IMG/VR virus record: IMGVR_UViG_3300023116_000009
Location: 1 to 64,000 of that record
Source: a virus
Strand: one strand, 5' to 3'
DNA length: 64,000 nucleotides
A program made the position numbers and the translations under genes. Shown in pieces: positions 1 through 6,759 of the stretch. Position 1 is the first letter of the stretch. Each line of letters opens with the position of its first letter. A model generated the notes under the pieces. The model was not told the origin of the DNA. It saw only the letters and a list, made by a program, of their open reading frames with translations, and searched no databases.

Positions 1-5
1 CTTGT

Positions 6-512
6 TTAAAAAATCATTGGATATACAACTCTCAGAAGGTTTCCTTGGTAAATATCAATCTCAGAAAACCTTACTTTGCGTCTTCCGTCAGTATCAACAA
101 ACGCTTCTCTGGTAACATCATCCAAAACAGAAAATACATAAGATCCATTTTGGTTAGTTCCTAAAAATGACTCACCTTTCTTCAAAGTGAACGCACCAAT
201 ATTAGGATTTACCTCAACATCCATAGAAATAGTCGCTTTTGCCGATTTTGCAGATCTTGGAGTGTATCCAACAAGATTTGCAAGCGAAACTACGTTTTCT
301 CTAATAGACGCACTATCGAAAAATACTTCGTTAGCAATTAAATTAGCATTAAGTGCTGAATAGTAAGTATTGTACGATAATACATCAATAAGTTGAGACA
401 GTACCGAACCTTCAAAGTTATAATCACTAAAAAGTTCAGAAGCACGCAGGTACTCCTTTAAACTTATTTTGATGTCCTCAAAATCTAAATTAGTGACTGT
501 GTTAAACGCCAT
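6..512 (-). CDS. gp6: gp6-like baseplate wedge protein, N-terminal part, apparently frameshifted near the window edge
   Basis: The first ~160 residues match the start of T4-like gp6, which joins neighbouring baseplate wedges into the inner baseplate ring. Typical features are the opening LDFEDIKISLKEYL, the IDVLSYNTYYSALNANL helix, and NEVFFDSASIRENVVSLA. The family is usually about 600 aa, but this frame stops after 168 aa. Just before the stop, another minus-strand frame reads ESCISNDFLNK to the edge. That suits a continuing gp6 better than the tail VVYPMIF does, so a 1-nt indel within about positions 30-50 is likely. The start ATG overlaps the last base of gp25, as expected in a baseplate operon. 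The rest of the gene lies left of the window. Confidence 0.8.
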   Translation of the reverse strand: MAFNTVTNLDFEDIKISLKEYLRASELFSDYNFEGSVLSQLIDVLSYNTYYSALNANLIANEVFFDSASIRENVVSLANLVGYTPRSAKSAKATISMDVEVNPNIGAFTLKKGESFLGTNQNGSYVFSVLDDVTREAFVDTDGRRKVRFSEIDIYQGNLLRVVYPMIF

Positions 513-904
513 TATACTCGCTCTAAGATAAGGTTAAGTGACTGTTGATCCAAAGGTAGACCAGTAATGCGATAGAAAATTGTTACTTCTACAGAATTAT
601 CATCAATATTGTCAATATACTCAATATTATCAACTGTAACGCGAGGTTCATAAACCTTTAACGCATCTTCAATTGAAACTGTAATCTCATCTGCCATAAT
701 TGGGTCCAAAAACTCAAATAATGCAGATCTTAACTTGGTTCCAAAGAAGGGACGAAAGAATTTTTCGCCTCTCATAGTCAATACAACGTTTTTGACCGCT
801 TGTTTAATGGCATTTTCATTCTTAAGCAAGGTGATGTCACCCGTAATTGGGTGACTTTCAAAACTTGGGTTAATATCAACAAACTTTTTGGATATTTGTG
901 CCAT
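512..904 (-). CDS. gp25: gp25-like baseplate wedge subunit
   Basis: This 130-aa protein has the length and pattern of T4 gp25, the small lysozyme-like-fold wedge subunit that nucleates sheath assembly at the baseplate. Visible hallmarks are the N-terminal ITLLKNENAIKQAVKN, the central LTMRGEKFFRPFFGTKLRSA segment (the RGE..F.P.FG core of the family) and IEDALKVYEPRVTV near the C-terminus. It lies directly upstream of gp6 on the same strand with 1-nt overlap. The gp25-gp6 pairing is conserved in contractile tail systems. Confidence 0.95.
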   Translation of the reverse strand: MAQISKKFVDINPSFESHPITGDITLLKNENAIKQAVKNVVLTMRGEKFFRPFFGTKLRSALFEFLDPIMADEITVSIEDALKVYEPRVTVDNIEYIDNIDDNSVEVTIFYRITGLPLDQQSLNLILERV

Positions 905-931
905 TATTGATGCCTTTTTATACTTTATATA

Positions 932-1123
932 TCAGGTCAACCACTCAGCATAGTCGTCAAAACCACCTTTTCCACCACATGGTCTAGAAAGACGATCTTT
1001 AGGTGGATTGTTTTTGGGTTTTGATGCCTTTTCTAAGTAATAATCAGACCTAGGATCAGTAATTAACACCTTTCCAGATTTAATAAAGTCATCACCTTGG
1101 TCAGGAATGGGATGATTTGCCAT
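932..1123 (-). CDS. small conserved-type hypothetical protein, 63 aa
   Basis: A short hydrophilic protein rich in Pro, Lys and Asp, with a C-terminal PCGGKGGFDDYAEWLT tail. A good Shine-Dalgarno (TGGAGG) lies a few bases upstream of the ATG, and a late-promoter-like GATAAATA about 56 nt upstream. It is the first gene of the gp25-gp6 transcript, so late expression and a virion or assembly role are plausible by context only. No domain recognised. Confidence 0.75.
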   Translation of the reverse strand: MANHPIPDQGDDFIKSGKVLITDPRSDYYLEKASKPKNNPPKDRLSRPCGGKGGFDDYAEWLT

Positions 1124-1178
1124 TTTTCCTCCAAAAATCTGTTTCCAGAACTTTTTGGGAGGTTACTATCTCCGAAAG

Positions 1179-1186
1179 TATTTATC
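1179..1186 (-). promoter_or_regulatory. T4-type late promoter variant GATAAATA
   Basis: The minus strand reads GATAAATA, one base off the T4 late -10 consensus TATAAATA. It is about 56 nt upstream of the 63-aa gene that leads into gp25 and gp6, and it overlaps the stop codon of the gene upstream. Confidence 0.5.
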
Positions 1187-1688
1187 GCCAATGGTTGTTG
1201 GGTTGCTCCCACCAAAAATGAAGGTCTTCTTTGTTATCATCATAGTAAAGAGAGACAAAATCACTTTTGAATTTACTACCAATATTTTCACAAAGTGATA
1301 CTGTGTAGTAATTCTTGTCAACAAACTTCTGCATTGACTCAGTAATCCAGGTATAATTACCTCCACGAATTACTCCTGCCTCAATAAGAACAAAATTGTC
1401 CCAGTCAAGTACCCAATCTGCGAAGTTGATTTCAAAATTTACTCTGTAATTTTGTTCTGATTCGTCAGGAAATGGCACATTGACTGCTTCAATATGAAAA
1501 ATCTCGCCATCCACTGTGAGTGAATGAGCGAGATGCTGTGAAACAATACTAGAATAATCAGGAGAGACGCACAAAAAACAGGTTTTAGACGGATGAATGT
1601 CTAAATTTGCCATTTTGATCTTGTACGTCATCTCCTGGATGAGCGCCATCTCCTTATCTTGTGATATGAAAAGGAGTGGTTTGGTCAT
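1182..1688 (-). CDS. unknown protein, 168 aa, with a phosphoribosyltransferase-like motif
   Basis: A soluble 168-aa protein with no membrane segment. The stretch FVLIEAGVIRGGNYTW (about residues 99-114) is reminiscent of the PRPP-binding loop of phosphoribosyltransferases (hydrophobic-E/D-D-x-x-x-GG-T), but the acidic pair is incomplete, so this is a weak hint only. The C-terminus is rich in aromatic and acidic residues. It lies downstream of the 49-aa basic protein that has its own sigma70-type promoter, and so may be read from that promoter rather than with the late baseplate genes. Confidence 0.7.
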   Translation of the reverse strand: MTKPLLFISQDKEMALIQEMTYKIKMANLDIHPSKTCFLCVSPDYSSIVSQHLAHSLTVDGEIFHIEAVNVPFPDESEQNYRVNFEINFADWVLDWDNFVLIEAGVIRGGNYTWITESMQKFVDKNYYTVSLCENIGSKFKSDFVSLYYDDNKEDLHFWWEQPNNHWR

Positions 1689-1839
1689 TTTTCCGCTTTA
1701 TAAGTGGGTGGGTGAAAGTTACAGTACTCATTAAAGGTGATTTTCATCTCCTTATTGCTCAAATTGCAATGTTTTGCCGCTTTTGGAAGGTTCCACTTCG
1801 CAGAAAACAGCATTTCCATTGCTTCTCGGGTCTCAGGTC

Positions 1840-1989
1840 TCACTTACCTTGCCCCCGATACTTCTTTTTCGCCTTGTTACGAGCAGTTGCAGCGTATTTT
1901 GTGTTTTTAGAGCACCCCTGACGGGTCAGTTTGGGTTTGCCAGGTTCAAATTTAACGCCAGAGAGACCAATTTTTGAACGAGCTGCCAT
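1840..1989 (-). CDS. very basic small protein, 49 aa
   Basis: The minus-strand frame starts MAARSKIGLSGVKFEPGKP and ends with a Lys/Arg-rich tail (NKAKKKYRGQGK). About a quarter of its residues are Lys or Arg and almost none are acidic, which suggests nucleic acid or ribosome binding. Support for it being real is a consensus promoter (TTGACA, 17 nt, TATACT) 30 nt upstream of the ATG, and a sharp amino-acid bias not expected of a chance frame. It sits among late structural genes but appears to have an early, host-polymerase promoter. It may be a takeover or DNA-associated protein; this is inference. Confidence 0.75.
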   Translation of the reverse strand: MAARSKIGLSGVKFEPGKPKLTRQGCSKNTKYAATARNKAKKKYRGQGK

Positions 1990-2018
1990 AATTTTGAGAT
2001 TTTTGCGTGAACAACAGT

Positions 2019-2047
2019 AGTATAGACGGGATTTTCCGCTTTGTCAA
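2019..2047 (-). promoter_or_regulatory. consensus sigma70-type promoter
   Basis: On the minus strand TTGACA (2047-2042) is followed by exactly 17 nt and then TATACT (2024-2019), about 30 nt before the ATG of the 49-aa basic protein. This is a near-perfect host vegetative promoter inside an otherwise late gene block. Confidence 0.8.
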
Positions 2048-2048
2048 G

Positions 2049-2357
2049 TCAATTGAACGCCCCTGCAAAGACATTAAATGACCCTTGAGCGATGGTATCT
2101 CCGCAACCAATCATATCTCCAATGCGCCCAGGAGGACGGAAATTGAAATATACGTTAATAGGACCCTGAGAAATGGGTCGAACTGCGTGTGGTGGTGGGC
2201 AATTTGAACAAGGACACGCATGAGGAGCAAATAAATCTCCTACACGTCCTGCCAAAACAAAATTTACACGCACATTGGGGGATCCTGCCGTAAGAGCAGT
2301 CGGTGGATAGCAAATGTGCCCTGTAGATAGAGCACCAACATAGGTACAACCTTTCAT
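2049..2357 (-). CDS. PAAR-type spike tip protein
   Basis: This 102-aa protein has the composition and layout of PAAR-repeat proteins, the sharp cone that caps the central spike of contractile tails (gp5.4 in T4). It has repeated Gly/Pro turns (GRVGD, GRIGDMIGCGD), several Cys and His that could bind the stabilising metal ion (HICYPP, HACPCSNCPPPHA) and short beta strands. It lies next to other tail genes and overlaps the next structural gene by 4 nt. The matching spike shaft is encoded separately at 48666-49631. Confidence 0.8.
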   Translation of the reverse strand: MKGCTYVGALSTGHICYPPTALTAGSPNVRVNFVLAGRVGDLFAPHACPCSNCPPPHAVRPISQGPINVYFNFRPPGRIGDMIGCGDTIAQGSFNVFAGAFN

Positions 2358-3112
2358 GGTGAGAACTTAGGATTAATAGGATTACGTCCTGTCTGACTAT
2401 TTACCGCTTCTACAAACCTCGCTGATGAAATGTCTTTGTCATCATAGACGATTTGCCTAATGGTAAATGTACCAGCACCAATGCCACAAGGAACACTTGT
2501 AATGACTACTGTATACTCTACAATAATCATATAATTGGGATCTGGGAAATAATGCTGCATATGGTCTGCAGAACCAATTTCATTAATCAATCCTACAGTA
2601 GGAGTACCTGCAATAGCAAGACCACCAATAGGATTCAGGAACGTCCCTCTAGAGAGGGCAGAACCCTGGTTAAGGGTGCCATACTGTGCAACGTACCCAG
2701 AGGGTCCTGTAGTGACGCTAGGAGCGTGTGTAGGGGCAGTTACGTCCCTTCTATACTTGTATTCCTTATTAGGAAACAGATAGTCCGTATATCCCCCAGA
2801 AACAGTCATTGTGATGGTTCCAGGATGTGTTACTGTAGCAGTAGCAGTACCAACGCCTCCAGGTCCAGCACTTCCAGGACTTGCATTCAATCCTACTGCT
2901 GCTAATGTCACCGTAAGACCAGGATCTCCAAAGTATGCTGCAGGACTAACAACAGGTTTAAAGTTAGTTACCGTAACAGTAAAGGTCTCTGGAATAATCG
3001 GAGGTCCAGGATTACAAACAACAGCAGTCCAAACATTAGGTGTCCAGACAATTGGTTTGCCAACAATACTAGGTATTGGTTGAATTGGTGTGTAAACTGT
3101 AGGTATGGGCAT
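2354..3112 (-). CDS. putative virion structural protein with a beta-sandwich-like domain, 252 aa
   Basis: Not a recognised family. It is a Thr/Val/Pro/Gly-rich, beta-strand-rich protein. Residues ~40-130 (ETFTVTVTN ... TVTLAAVG ... GTITMTVSGGY ... LFPNKEYKY) are clearly related in order and motif to residues ~190-270 of the adjacent 521-aa protein, and both end with an RFVE segment. It overlaps PAAR by 4 nt and the 521-aa gene by 1 nt, so all three are probably made together. A baseplate or tail decoration role is inferred from position. Confidence 0.75.
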   Translation of the reverse strand: MPIPTVYTPIQPIPSIVGKPIVWTPNVWTAVVCNPGPPIIPETFTVTVTNFKPVVSPAAYFGDPGLTVTLAAVGLNASPGSAGPGGVGTATATVTHPGTITMTVSGGYTDYLFPNKEYKYRRDVTAPTHAPSVTTGPSGYVAQYGTLNQGSALSRGTFLNPIGGLAIAGTPTVGLINEIGSADHMQHYFPDPNYMIIVEYTVVITSVPCGIGAGTFTIRQIVYDDKDISSARFVEAVNSQTGRNPINPKFSP

Positions 3113-4677
3113 TATCCTTTAACTCTCCTTGCTTCTGCAGCATCCATGATCTCTACAAATCTTTCCTGACCAACACGATAGTCATTCATTAGATATAGAA
3201 TCATATCATATTCTGTACCAGCACCCCAGGAAGTGACTAATCCTTGAGGTGGAATGTATCTATACCGCATACCACTAGCAGAGTCAATGTAGAAACCCGT
3301 ACCACTAGGTCCACTATCATCAGCAACAGGATCTGTAGGAGGTATAGGAGGCACTGCATTAGGGTCTCCAGGATCTCCAGGACTACCACTTTGGGGGACA
3401 CCTCCTAATTCCACATAATACGTCGATCCACCACTAGTAACATAAGTCCCTGTAGGAATATTAGTGGCATCTAATATTACAGTAGACCAGTCCGTTACAG
3501 TTGCTACAGATGCTAATGAAGGAATAGTGCTGGTAATAGAGAATCTAAATTTTACATCCCTATGCCCTGCTCTACTAGTAGTTGATGTCGATGCATCAAA
3601 CTCAGGATTAGGAATAAGAGTTCCATCCTCTAAATCTGGAATAAATGCATTATTTCCATCAGCATCCCTAGCAGAACTTCCTGCTTCCCGATTTGTTATA
3701 TCTCCTTCATATCGTAATAAAGAAACGCCAGTAGGTACTTCAATACTTAAGTCATTAATGTTCCCGCTATTGTTATCTTTGTCAATACGATATGCATCAA
3801 TAAATTCATTGGGATCAGGTCCCCTCTCAGGTACATCAACTTCAAAGTTTAAATGATCGGCATTTGCCGTATATTCGGAATTTTTTTCGTAGTAATACTC
3901 CCAGGTCTCCTCAGGAAAGAGTTTTTTCCCAAATTGCCCCCCGATCTTAATTTTGATCGTCTGAGGTGCTGTAGCAGTCATCGTAACTGTCCCCGTACTT
4001 GACGTGGCAGTTACAGAAGTTCCATCGCTTCGCTGTAATGTAACTGTAACATCATCGTCCAAATACGGAGCAGTACTCGCAATGTTCGGAGTCATACTCT
4101 CGAATGTTACTGTAAAGGTTTCGCTTCGCAGTATACTGGCAAGTGGTACGGGAGTACATCCATTCTTATAATAATTACTTGGCATTGACGCATAGGTAAA
4201 TTTACCATATATGTCAAATTGTAAACCCTCTAAGACAATATCCATTGTCCTTGCCTGATTCAGCGAGGGTTCACTTACCTGATTGCCATTCTCATCAAAA
4301 CAACATCCTGTATAGTTATTTGTTAATTTATCTCTTAGATTATCCCCAAGATATACAATACGATCTTGAGGATCAGAATATCCCGAAACATACCAAGTTT
4401 GCCCTGACGAGTCACATGGATCAATCGTCACGGCATTTGGTACTTTCGTATATTGTCTAAACCCACCACCAGGAAATCCTTCCCAATTGTTATATGCAGT
4501 ATACCCTTGCAACCTCCCAGTCGCAGTCCCTACCACATATCCTGGAGGAGTTGCTGTAGCATCATACGTCCCCACAGGATATGCTACCTGCTCAGAACTT
4601 TCAGTAATAACATATGCTACATCAATCTGAGAAGCACCTGTACCTACACTCTCAACATAATCGCTATAGTTAGGCAT
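3112..4677 (-). CDS. putative virion structural protein, 521 aa
   Basis: A beta-rich protein with Thr/Ser/Gly bias and a Pro/Gly linker near residues 430-455 (SGSPGDPGDPNAVPPIPP). Residues ~190-270 carry the same ETFTVT ... TVTL ... TGTVTMT ... LFPEETWEY pattern as its 252-aa neighbour, which suggests domain duplication. The C-terminal QERFVEIMDAAEARR matches the neighbour's RFVE tail. It is part of a minus-strand run with PAAR, so a baseplate or tail periphery location is likely. Function unknown. Confidence 0.75.
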   Translation of the reverse strand: MPNYSDYVESVGTGASQIDVAYVITESSEQVAYPVGTYDATATPPGYVVGTATGRLQGYTAYNNWEGFPGGGFRQYTKVPNAVTIDPCDSSGQTWYVSGYSDPQDRIVYLGDNLRDKLTNNYTGCCFDENGNQVSEPSLNQARTMDIVLEGLQFDIYGKFTYASMPSNYYKNGCTPVPLASILRSETFTVTFESMTPNIASTAPYLDDDVTVTLQRSDGTSVTATSSTGTVTMTATAPQTIKIKIGGQFGKKLFPEETWEYYYEKNSEYTANADHLNFEVDVPERGPDPNEFIDAYRIDKDNNSGNINDLSIEVPTGVSLLRYEGDITNREAGSSARDADGNNAFIPDLEDGTLIPNPEFDASTSTTSRAGHRDVKFRFSITSTIPSLASVATVTDWSTVILDATNIPTGTYVTSGGSTYYVELGGVPQSGSPGDPGDPNAVPPIPPTDPVADDSGPSGTGFYIDSASGMRYRYIPPQGLVTSWGAGTEYDMILYLMNDYRVGQERFVEIMDAAEARRVKG

Positions 4678-4915
4678 CTAAATCTACGTCTTCCTTGAAA
4701 TTCAACATCCAGAAATCTTCGGCACCCTCATAATCCCTGAAATAATATCTCTCACCGTTAGGCGCATCCAAAATAAATTTGTCTACCTTACTCTCGTAAG
4801 CAATCGTTGGTTCTTCCATATGTAAATTGTCATTGTAAATGTAATGCAAATACTCTTCGTAATCTAAGTCCATGTCGTAGTTTACTTCAAACTCTTGGGG
4901 ATAGTCAGTACTCAT
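4670..4915 (-). CDS. acidic small protein, 81 aa
   Basis: Strongly acidic with many Tyr (YDMDLDYEEYLHYIYNDN). It overlaps the start of the 521-aa structural gene by 8 nt and is probably co-transcribed. No domain recognised; acidic small proteins in phages are sometimes inhibitors or assembly helpers, but nothing here decides that. Confidence 0.65.
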   Translation of the reverse strand: MSTDYPQEFEVNYDMDLDYEEYLHYIYNDNLHMEEPTIAYESKVDKFILDAPNGERYYFRDYEGAEDFWMLNFKEDVDLDA

Positions 4916-4940
4916 TTGTTTGCCCTAACTTCATTATATA

Positions 4941-5351
4941 TTACCTTTGCCAAGATTTTTGATTTTCCTCTAACGTACACCACCTCAGATTATCTACCGA
5001 GTTATTATGCTTATTTCGATCTAAATGATCGACTGTCTCATAATTATTCGGATTCGGAATCCATGCCTCTGCTACCAAACGATGCACATACTCGCGCCGA
5101 TTGATACGCTCACCATCCTTCACACAATACAAATTTATACTCGGATACCTCGTATGAGCATACTTTGGATCTGGTATACCCCTGTTAAAAGTTCTCATCA
5201 CAATTAACCCATGGCGAATCTCTAAATTGAATTTCTTCACTAACCACTTGTCAATCTTTCTCATCGTTCGATATATCGTCCCGTCCTTTCCAGCATAATA
5301 TCCTGGCCATTTTGTTGGACGTATATCCTCAGGTAAAAAAAGGTCTGGCAT
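4941..5351 (-). CDS. HNH homing-type endonuclease
   Basis: This 136-aa protein combines an N-terminal NUMOD4-like segment (WPGYYAGKDGTIYRTMRK, residues ~15-32) with an HNH nuclease core: HRLVAEAW at 90-97, VDHLDRNKHNN at 107-117 (catalytic His-Asp and Asn) and NLRW at 121-124. Proteins of this build are free-standing homing endonucleases that spread by cutting alleles lacking them. It stands alone at the border between the structural genes and the early region and is followed upstream by a non-coding repeat block, consistent with a mobile insertion. All visible catalytic residues are present, so it may be active. Confidence 0.85.
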   Translation of the reverse strand: MPDLFLPEDIRPTKWPGYYAGKDGTIYRTMRKIDKWLVKKFNLEIRHGLIVMRTFNRGIPDPKYAHTRYPSINLYCVKDGERINRREYVHRLVAEAWIPNPNNYETVDHLDRNKHNNSVDNLRWCTLEENQKSWQR

Positions 5352-5495
5352 GATTTTTTCTTGGCAAAAATTTTTTGAAAAAAGGGGTCCCTCGATATAT
5401 AAAGGTCGCTGGGATACTTTTATAGCTTACCTGGGACCCATGCATTTTAACCGTAGCGGTTAGCTATATTTAAGGGGGGTAATCGCGGCGACTGC

Positions 5496-5618
5496 GTTAT
5501 ACATAGTGGCGCACCAGTTAGTTATACTTAGTGGGCGCAATCTGCAAAATTGGAATACTTTGCTTTTTTGATTGTTGATACTTAGTGGGGCACCAGTAGG
5601 GTATACATAGTGCCCCAC
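5496..5618. repeat. four copies of a TATAC(A/T)TAGTG motif in paired 25-nt spacing
   Basis: Copies begin near 5498, 5523, 5577 and 5602, each close to TATAC-A/T-TAGTG followed by a GC-rich GGCGC or GGGGC; the 5577 copy has GATAC. Members of each pair are 25 nt apart. The last pair also forms a hairpin with perfect 9-bp arms, GTGGGGCAC and GTGCCCCAC. The block lies in the ~275-nt gap between the HNH gene and the first early gene. It could be a protein-binding array or a set of -10-like elements. No gene seen here. Confidence 0.6.
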
Positions 5619-5626
5619 GGTTAGCA

Positions 5627-5845
5627 TCAGATAGTGACGCTAGTGTGACGCTGCAGGCAATAGCGATTCACCCACACACCTGCACTCTGCTTTAGATCTA
5701 CCAGCAGGCGGAGCATGTCACGACGGCGGCAATTGTGGTTGCTGTAGTGACCGTTCTGCCAAAAGATCATTGCCTCACGGCGCAGGGGGTAGAGGCGGAT
5801 CTCAGCAGTGGCGCTGGACTGAGGGGTGGCGATGATCAGGGTCAT
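5627..5845 (-). CDS. small early-region protein, 72 aa
   Basis: Unrecognised. A basic protein with a central NHNCRRRDMLRLLVDLK segment. Its ATG lies 23 nt downstream of a TATACT box with the conserved GACTTCAGTT leader shared by the neighbouring genes, which supports both the start and early expression. It is the last gene of the cassette array. Confidence 0.65.
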   Translation of the reverse strand: MTLIIATPQSSATAEIRLYPLRREAMIFWQNGHYSNHNCRRRDMLRLLVDLKQSAGVWVNRYCLQRHTSVTI

Positions 5846-5868
5846 GGTCGGTTGTGTGAACTGAAGTC

Positions 5869-5874
5869 AGTATA
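5869..5874 (-). promoter_or_regulatory. early cassette promoter (-10 TATACT)
   Basis: TATACT on the minus strand, preceded by GTGCC and followed by the leader GACTTCAGTTCA; 23 nt from the ATG of the 72-aa gene. No TTGACA-like -35 is visible. Confidence 0.6.
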
Positions 5875-5884
5875 GGCACGGGGT

Positions 5885-5909
5885 GCCCCCCTCAGGGGGG
5901 GCAGTGGAC
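5885..5909 (-). other. GC-rich hairpin plus GTCCAC box between early cassettes
   Basis: After the stop of the 63-aa gene the minus strand reads GTCCAC (5909-5904), then a hairpin with six or more G:C pairs around a 3-nt loop (5902-5885), then the next -10 box. There is no T run, so it is not a classical intrinsic terminator. The same order recurs at 6135-6170, 6991-7027, 7765-7799, 9017-9052 and 9600-9642. Confidence 0.55.
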
Positions 5910-5915
5910 GGTTGC

Positions 5916-6107
5916 TCAGATGGCACTCGCCCCGACGCTTGCCCAGAATGCGAGTCGCAGGGTGCTCGCCTTGGCGACCTGCTCAGCGGAGCGACCCATG
6001 GCACGGGCACCTGCCTTCAGGTCGTTGCGGGTCACGTCTGCCATGGAGGCGGCACGCTTGCCAGTGATGATGTTGCGTGCTGCCTGGAGGGTCTGTTGCT
6101 TGGTCAT
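5916..6107 (-). CDS. small early-region protein, 63 aa
   Basis: An Ala/Arg-rich, mostly helical protein (MTKQQTLQAARNIITGKRAA) that ends in a hydrophobic FWASVGASAI tail. Unrecognised. It has its own TATACT box 22 nt upstream with the conserved leader, and is followed by the GTCCAC-hairpin unit. Confidence 0.65.
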   Translation of the reverse strand: MTKQQTLQAARNIITGKRAASMADVTRNDLKAGARAMGRSAEQVAKASTLRLAFWASVGASAI

Positions 6108-6129
6108 GTCGTTTGGTTGAACTGAAGTC

Positions 6130-6135
6130 AGTATA
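6130..6135 (-). promoter_or_regulatory. early cassette promoter (-10 TATACT)
   Basis: TATACT followed by GACTTCAGTTCAACCAA on the minus strand, 22 nt before the ATG of the 63-aa gene. The upstream side is the GC hairpin rather than a -35 box. Confidence 0.6.
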
Positions 6136-6176
6136 GAGGGGGGAGGGGGCAGGTGCGCCCCCTAGTGGACAGTTGA

Positions 6177-6335
6177 TCAGGCGTCCGCCCAGTTCAGGGC
6201 ATCCTCGATCGCGTCATCCAGATCCTGCAGGAGGGGTTCCAGTTCCTCAGCGTAGAGGTTGTAATCCTCCTCGATCTGATCATAGAACAGATCCTCGATC
6301 TGGAGATCCATCAGGTAGGCGTCAGAGACAGGCAT
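6177..6335 (-). CDS. very acidic small protein, 52 aa
   Basis: The frame reads MPVSDAYLMDLQIEDLFYDQ and continues with repeated acidic residues to NWADA. About a third of residues are Asp or Glu with almost no basic residues, which suggests a DNA-mimic-like or inhibitor-type protein; this is speculative. A TATACT box lies 26 nt upstream and a GTCCAC box directly follows the stop, exactly as in the neighbouring genes. Confidence 0.6.
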   Translation of the reverse strand: MPVSDAYLMDLQIEDLFYDQIEEDYNLYAEELEPLLQDLDDAIEDALNWADA

Positions 6336-6361
6336 GGTTGGTGTCGTTGGTTGACTTGATC

Positions 6362-6367
6362 AGTATA
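6362..6367 (-). promoter_or_regulatory. early cassette promoter (-10 TATACT)
   Basis: TATACT followed by GATCAAGTCAACCAAC, a variant of the shared leader, 26 nt before the ATG of the 52-aa acidic gene. Confidence 0.55.
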
Positions 6368-6400
6368 GGCGGCAGGTGTCTATCCTGCAGTGCCTTGGGG

Positions 6401-6526
6401 TCAGTTAGCGGAGCGGCACACCTGCTGGGTAGCAAGGGCAGCGCCTGCCTTGACGCCTTCGATCATATAGTCACCGATCATCAGGGTAGCAGCGACAGCG
6501 ACAGCGATGGAGAGGAATCGGGTCAT
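6401..6526 (-). CDS. tiny protein with an N-terminal hydrophobic helix, 41 aa
   Basis: Begins MTRFLSIAVAVAATLMIGDY, a positively charged start followed by a hydrophobic stretch, so either a signal-anchor or a small membrane protein; it ends AALATQQVCRSAN. Its own TATACT box and conserved leader lie 26 nt upstream. Unrecognised. Confidence 0.55.
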   Translation of the reverse strand: MTRFLSIAVAVAATLMIGDYMIEGVKAGAALATQQVCRSAN

Positions 6527-6552
6527 GGTTCGTGGTTGGTTGAACTGAAGTC

Positions 6553-6558
6553 AGTATA
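6553..6558 (-). promoter_or_regulatory. early cassette promoter (-10 TATACT)
   Basis: TATACT then GACTTCAGTTCAACCAAC on the minus strand, 26 nt before the ATG of the 41-aa gene. Confidence 0.6.
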
Positions 6559-6571
6559 GAGGCAGGATCGC

Positions 6572-6724
6572 TCAGTGGCGATCGCTGATGTGCCACGTTG
6601 TGGACTGGCACTCGGGGGCAGGGATGCGACCCTCGATGATCGCCTGACGGCGCTTTGCCTCAGCGTTCACCTTAGCAGTATACTCTGCCATGATGGCGGA
6701 CATGTCGAGTTTGGTCTTGGTCAT
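6572..6724 (-). CDS. small early-region protein, 50 aa
   Basis: Reads MTKTKLDMSAIMAEYTAKVN followed by a Lys/Arg-rich helix (AEAKRRQAIIEGRIP) and a Cys- and His-containing tail. Unrecognised. A cassette promoter lies 26 nt upstream. Confidence 0.6.
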   Translation of the reverse strand: MTKTKLDMSAIMAEYTAKVNAEAKRRQAIIEGRIPAPECQSTTWHISDRH

Positions 6725-6750
6725 TGGTCTGTGTCGTTTGAACTGAGATC

Positions 6751-6756
6751 AGTATA
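6751..6756 (-). promoter_or_regulatory. early cassette promoter (-10 TATACT)
   Basis: TATACT followed by GATCTCAGTTCAAACGAC, the shared leader with small changes, 26 nt before the ATG of the 50-aa gene. Confidence 0.6.
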
Positions 6757-6759
6757 GGG

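Noticed and set aside
1182-1688. Calling the 168-aa protein a phosphoribosyltransferase
   Set aside because: Only one motif-like segment is seen and the acidic pair of the PRPP loop is incomplete, so it was left as unknown.
1676-1977. Two plus-strand open frames opposite the 49-aa basic protein
   Set aside because: They are antisense to a better-supported gene with a consensus promoter, have no Shine-Dalgarno, and look like shadow translation.
5496-5618. The TATAC-TAGTG repeats as a CRISPR array
   Set aside because: The repeats are too short, spacing is 25 and 54 nt, and there are no cas genes or spacers of equal length.
5885-5902. GC-rich hairpins between early cassettes as simple intrinsic terminators
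   Set aside because: They lack the T run and directly abut the next -10 box, so they were described as hairpins without assigning termination.
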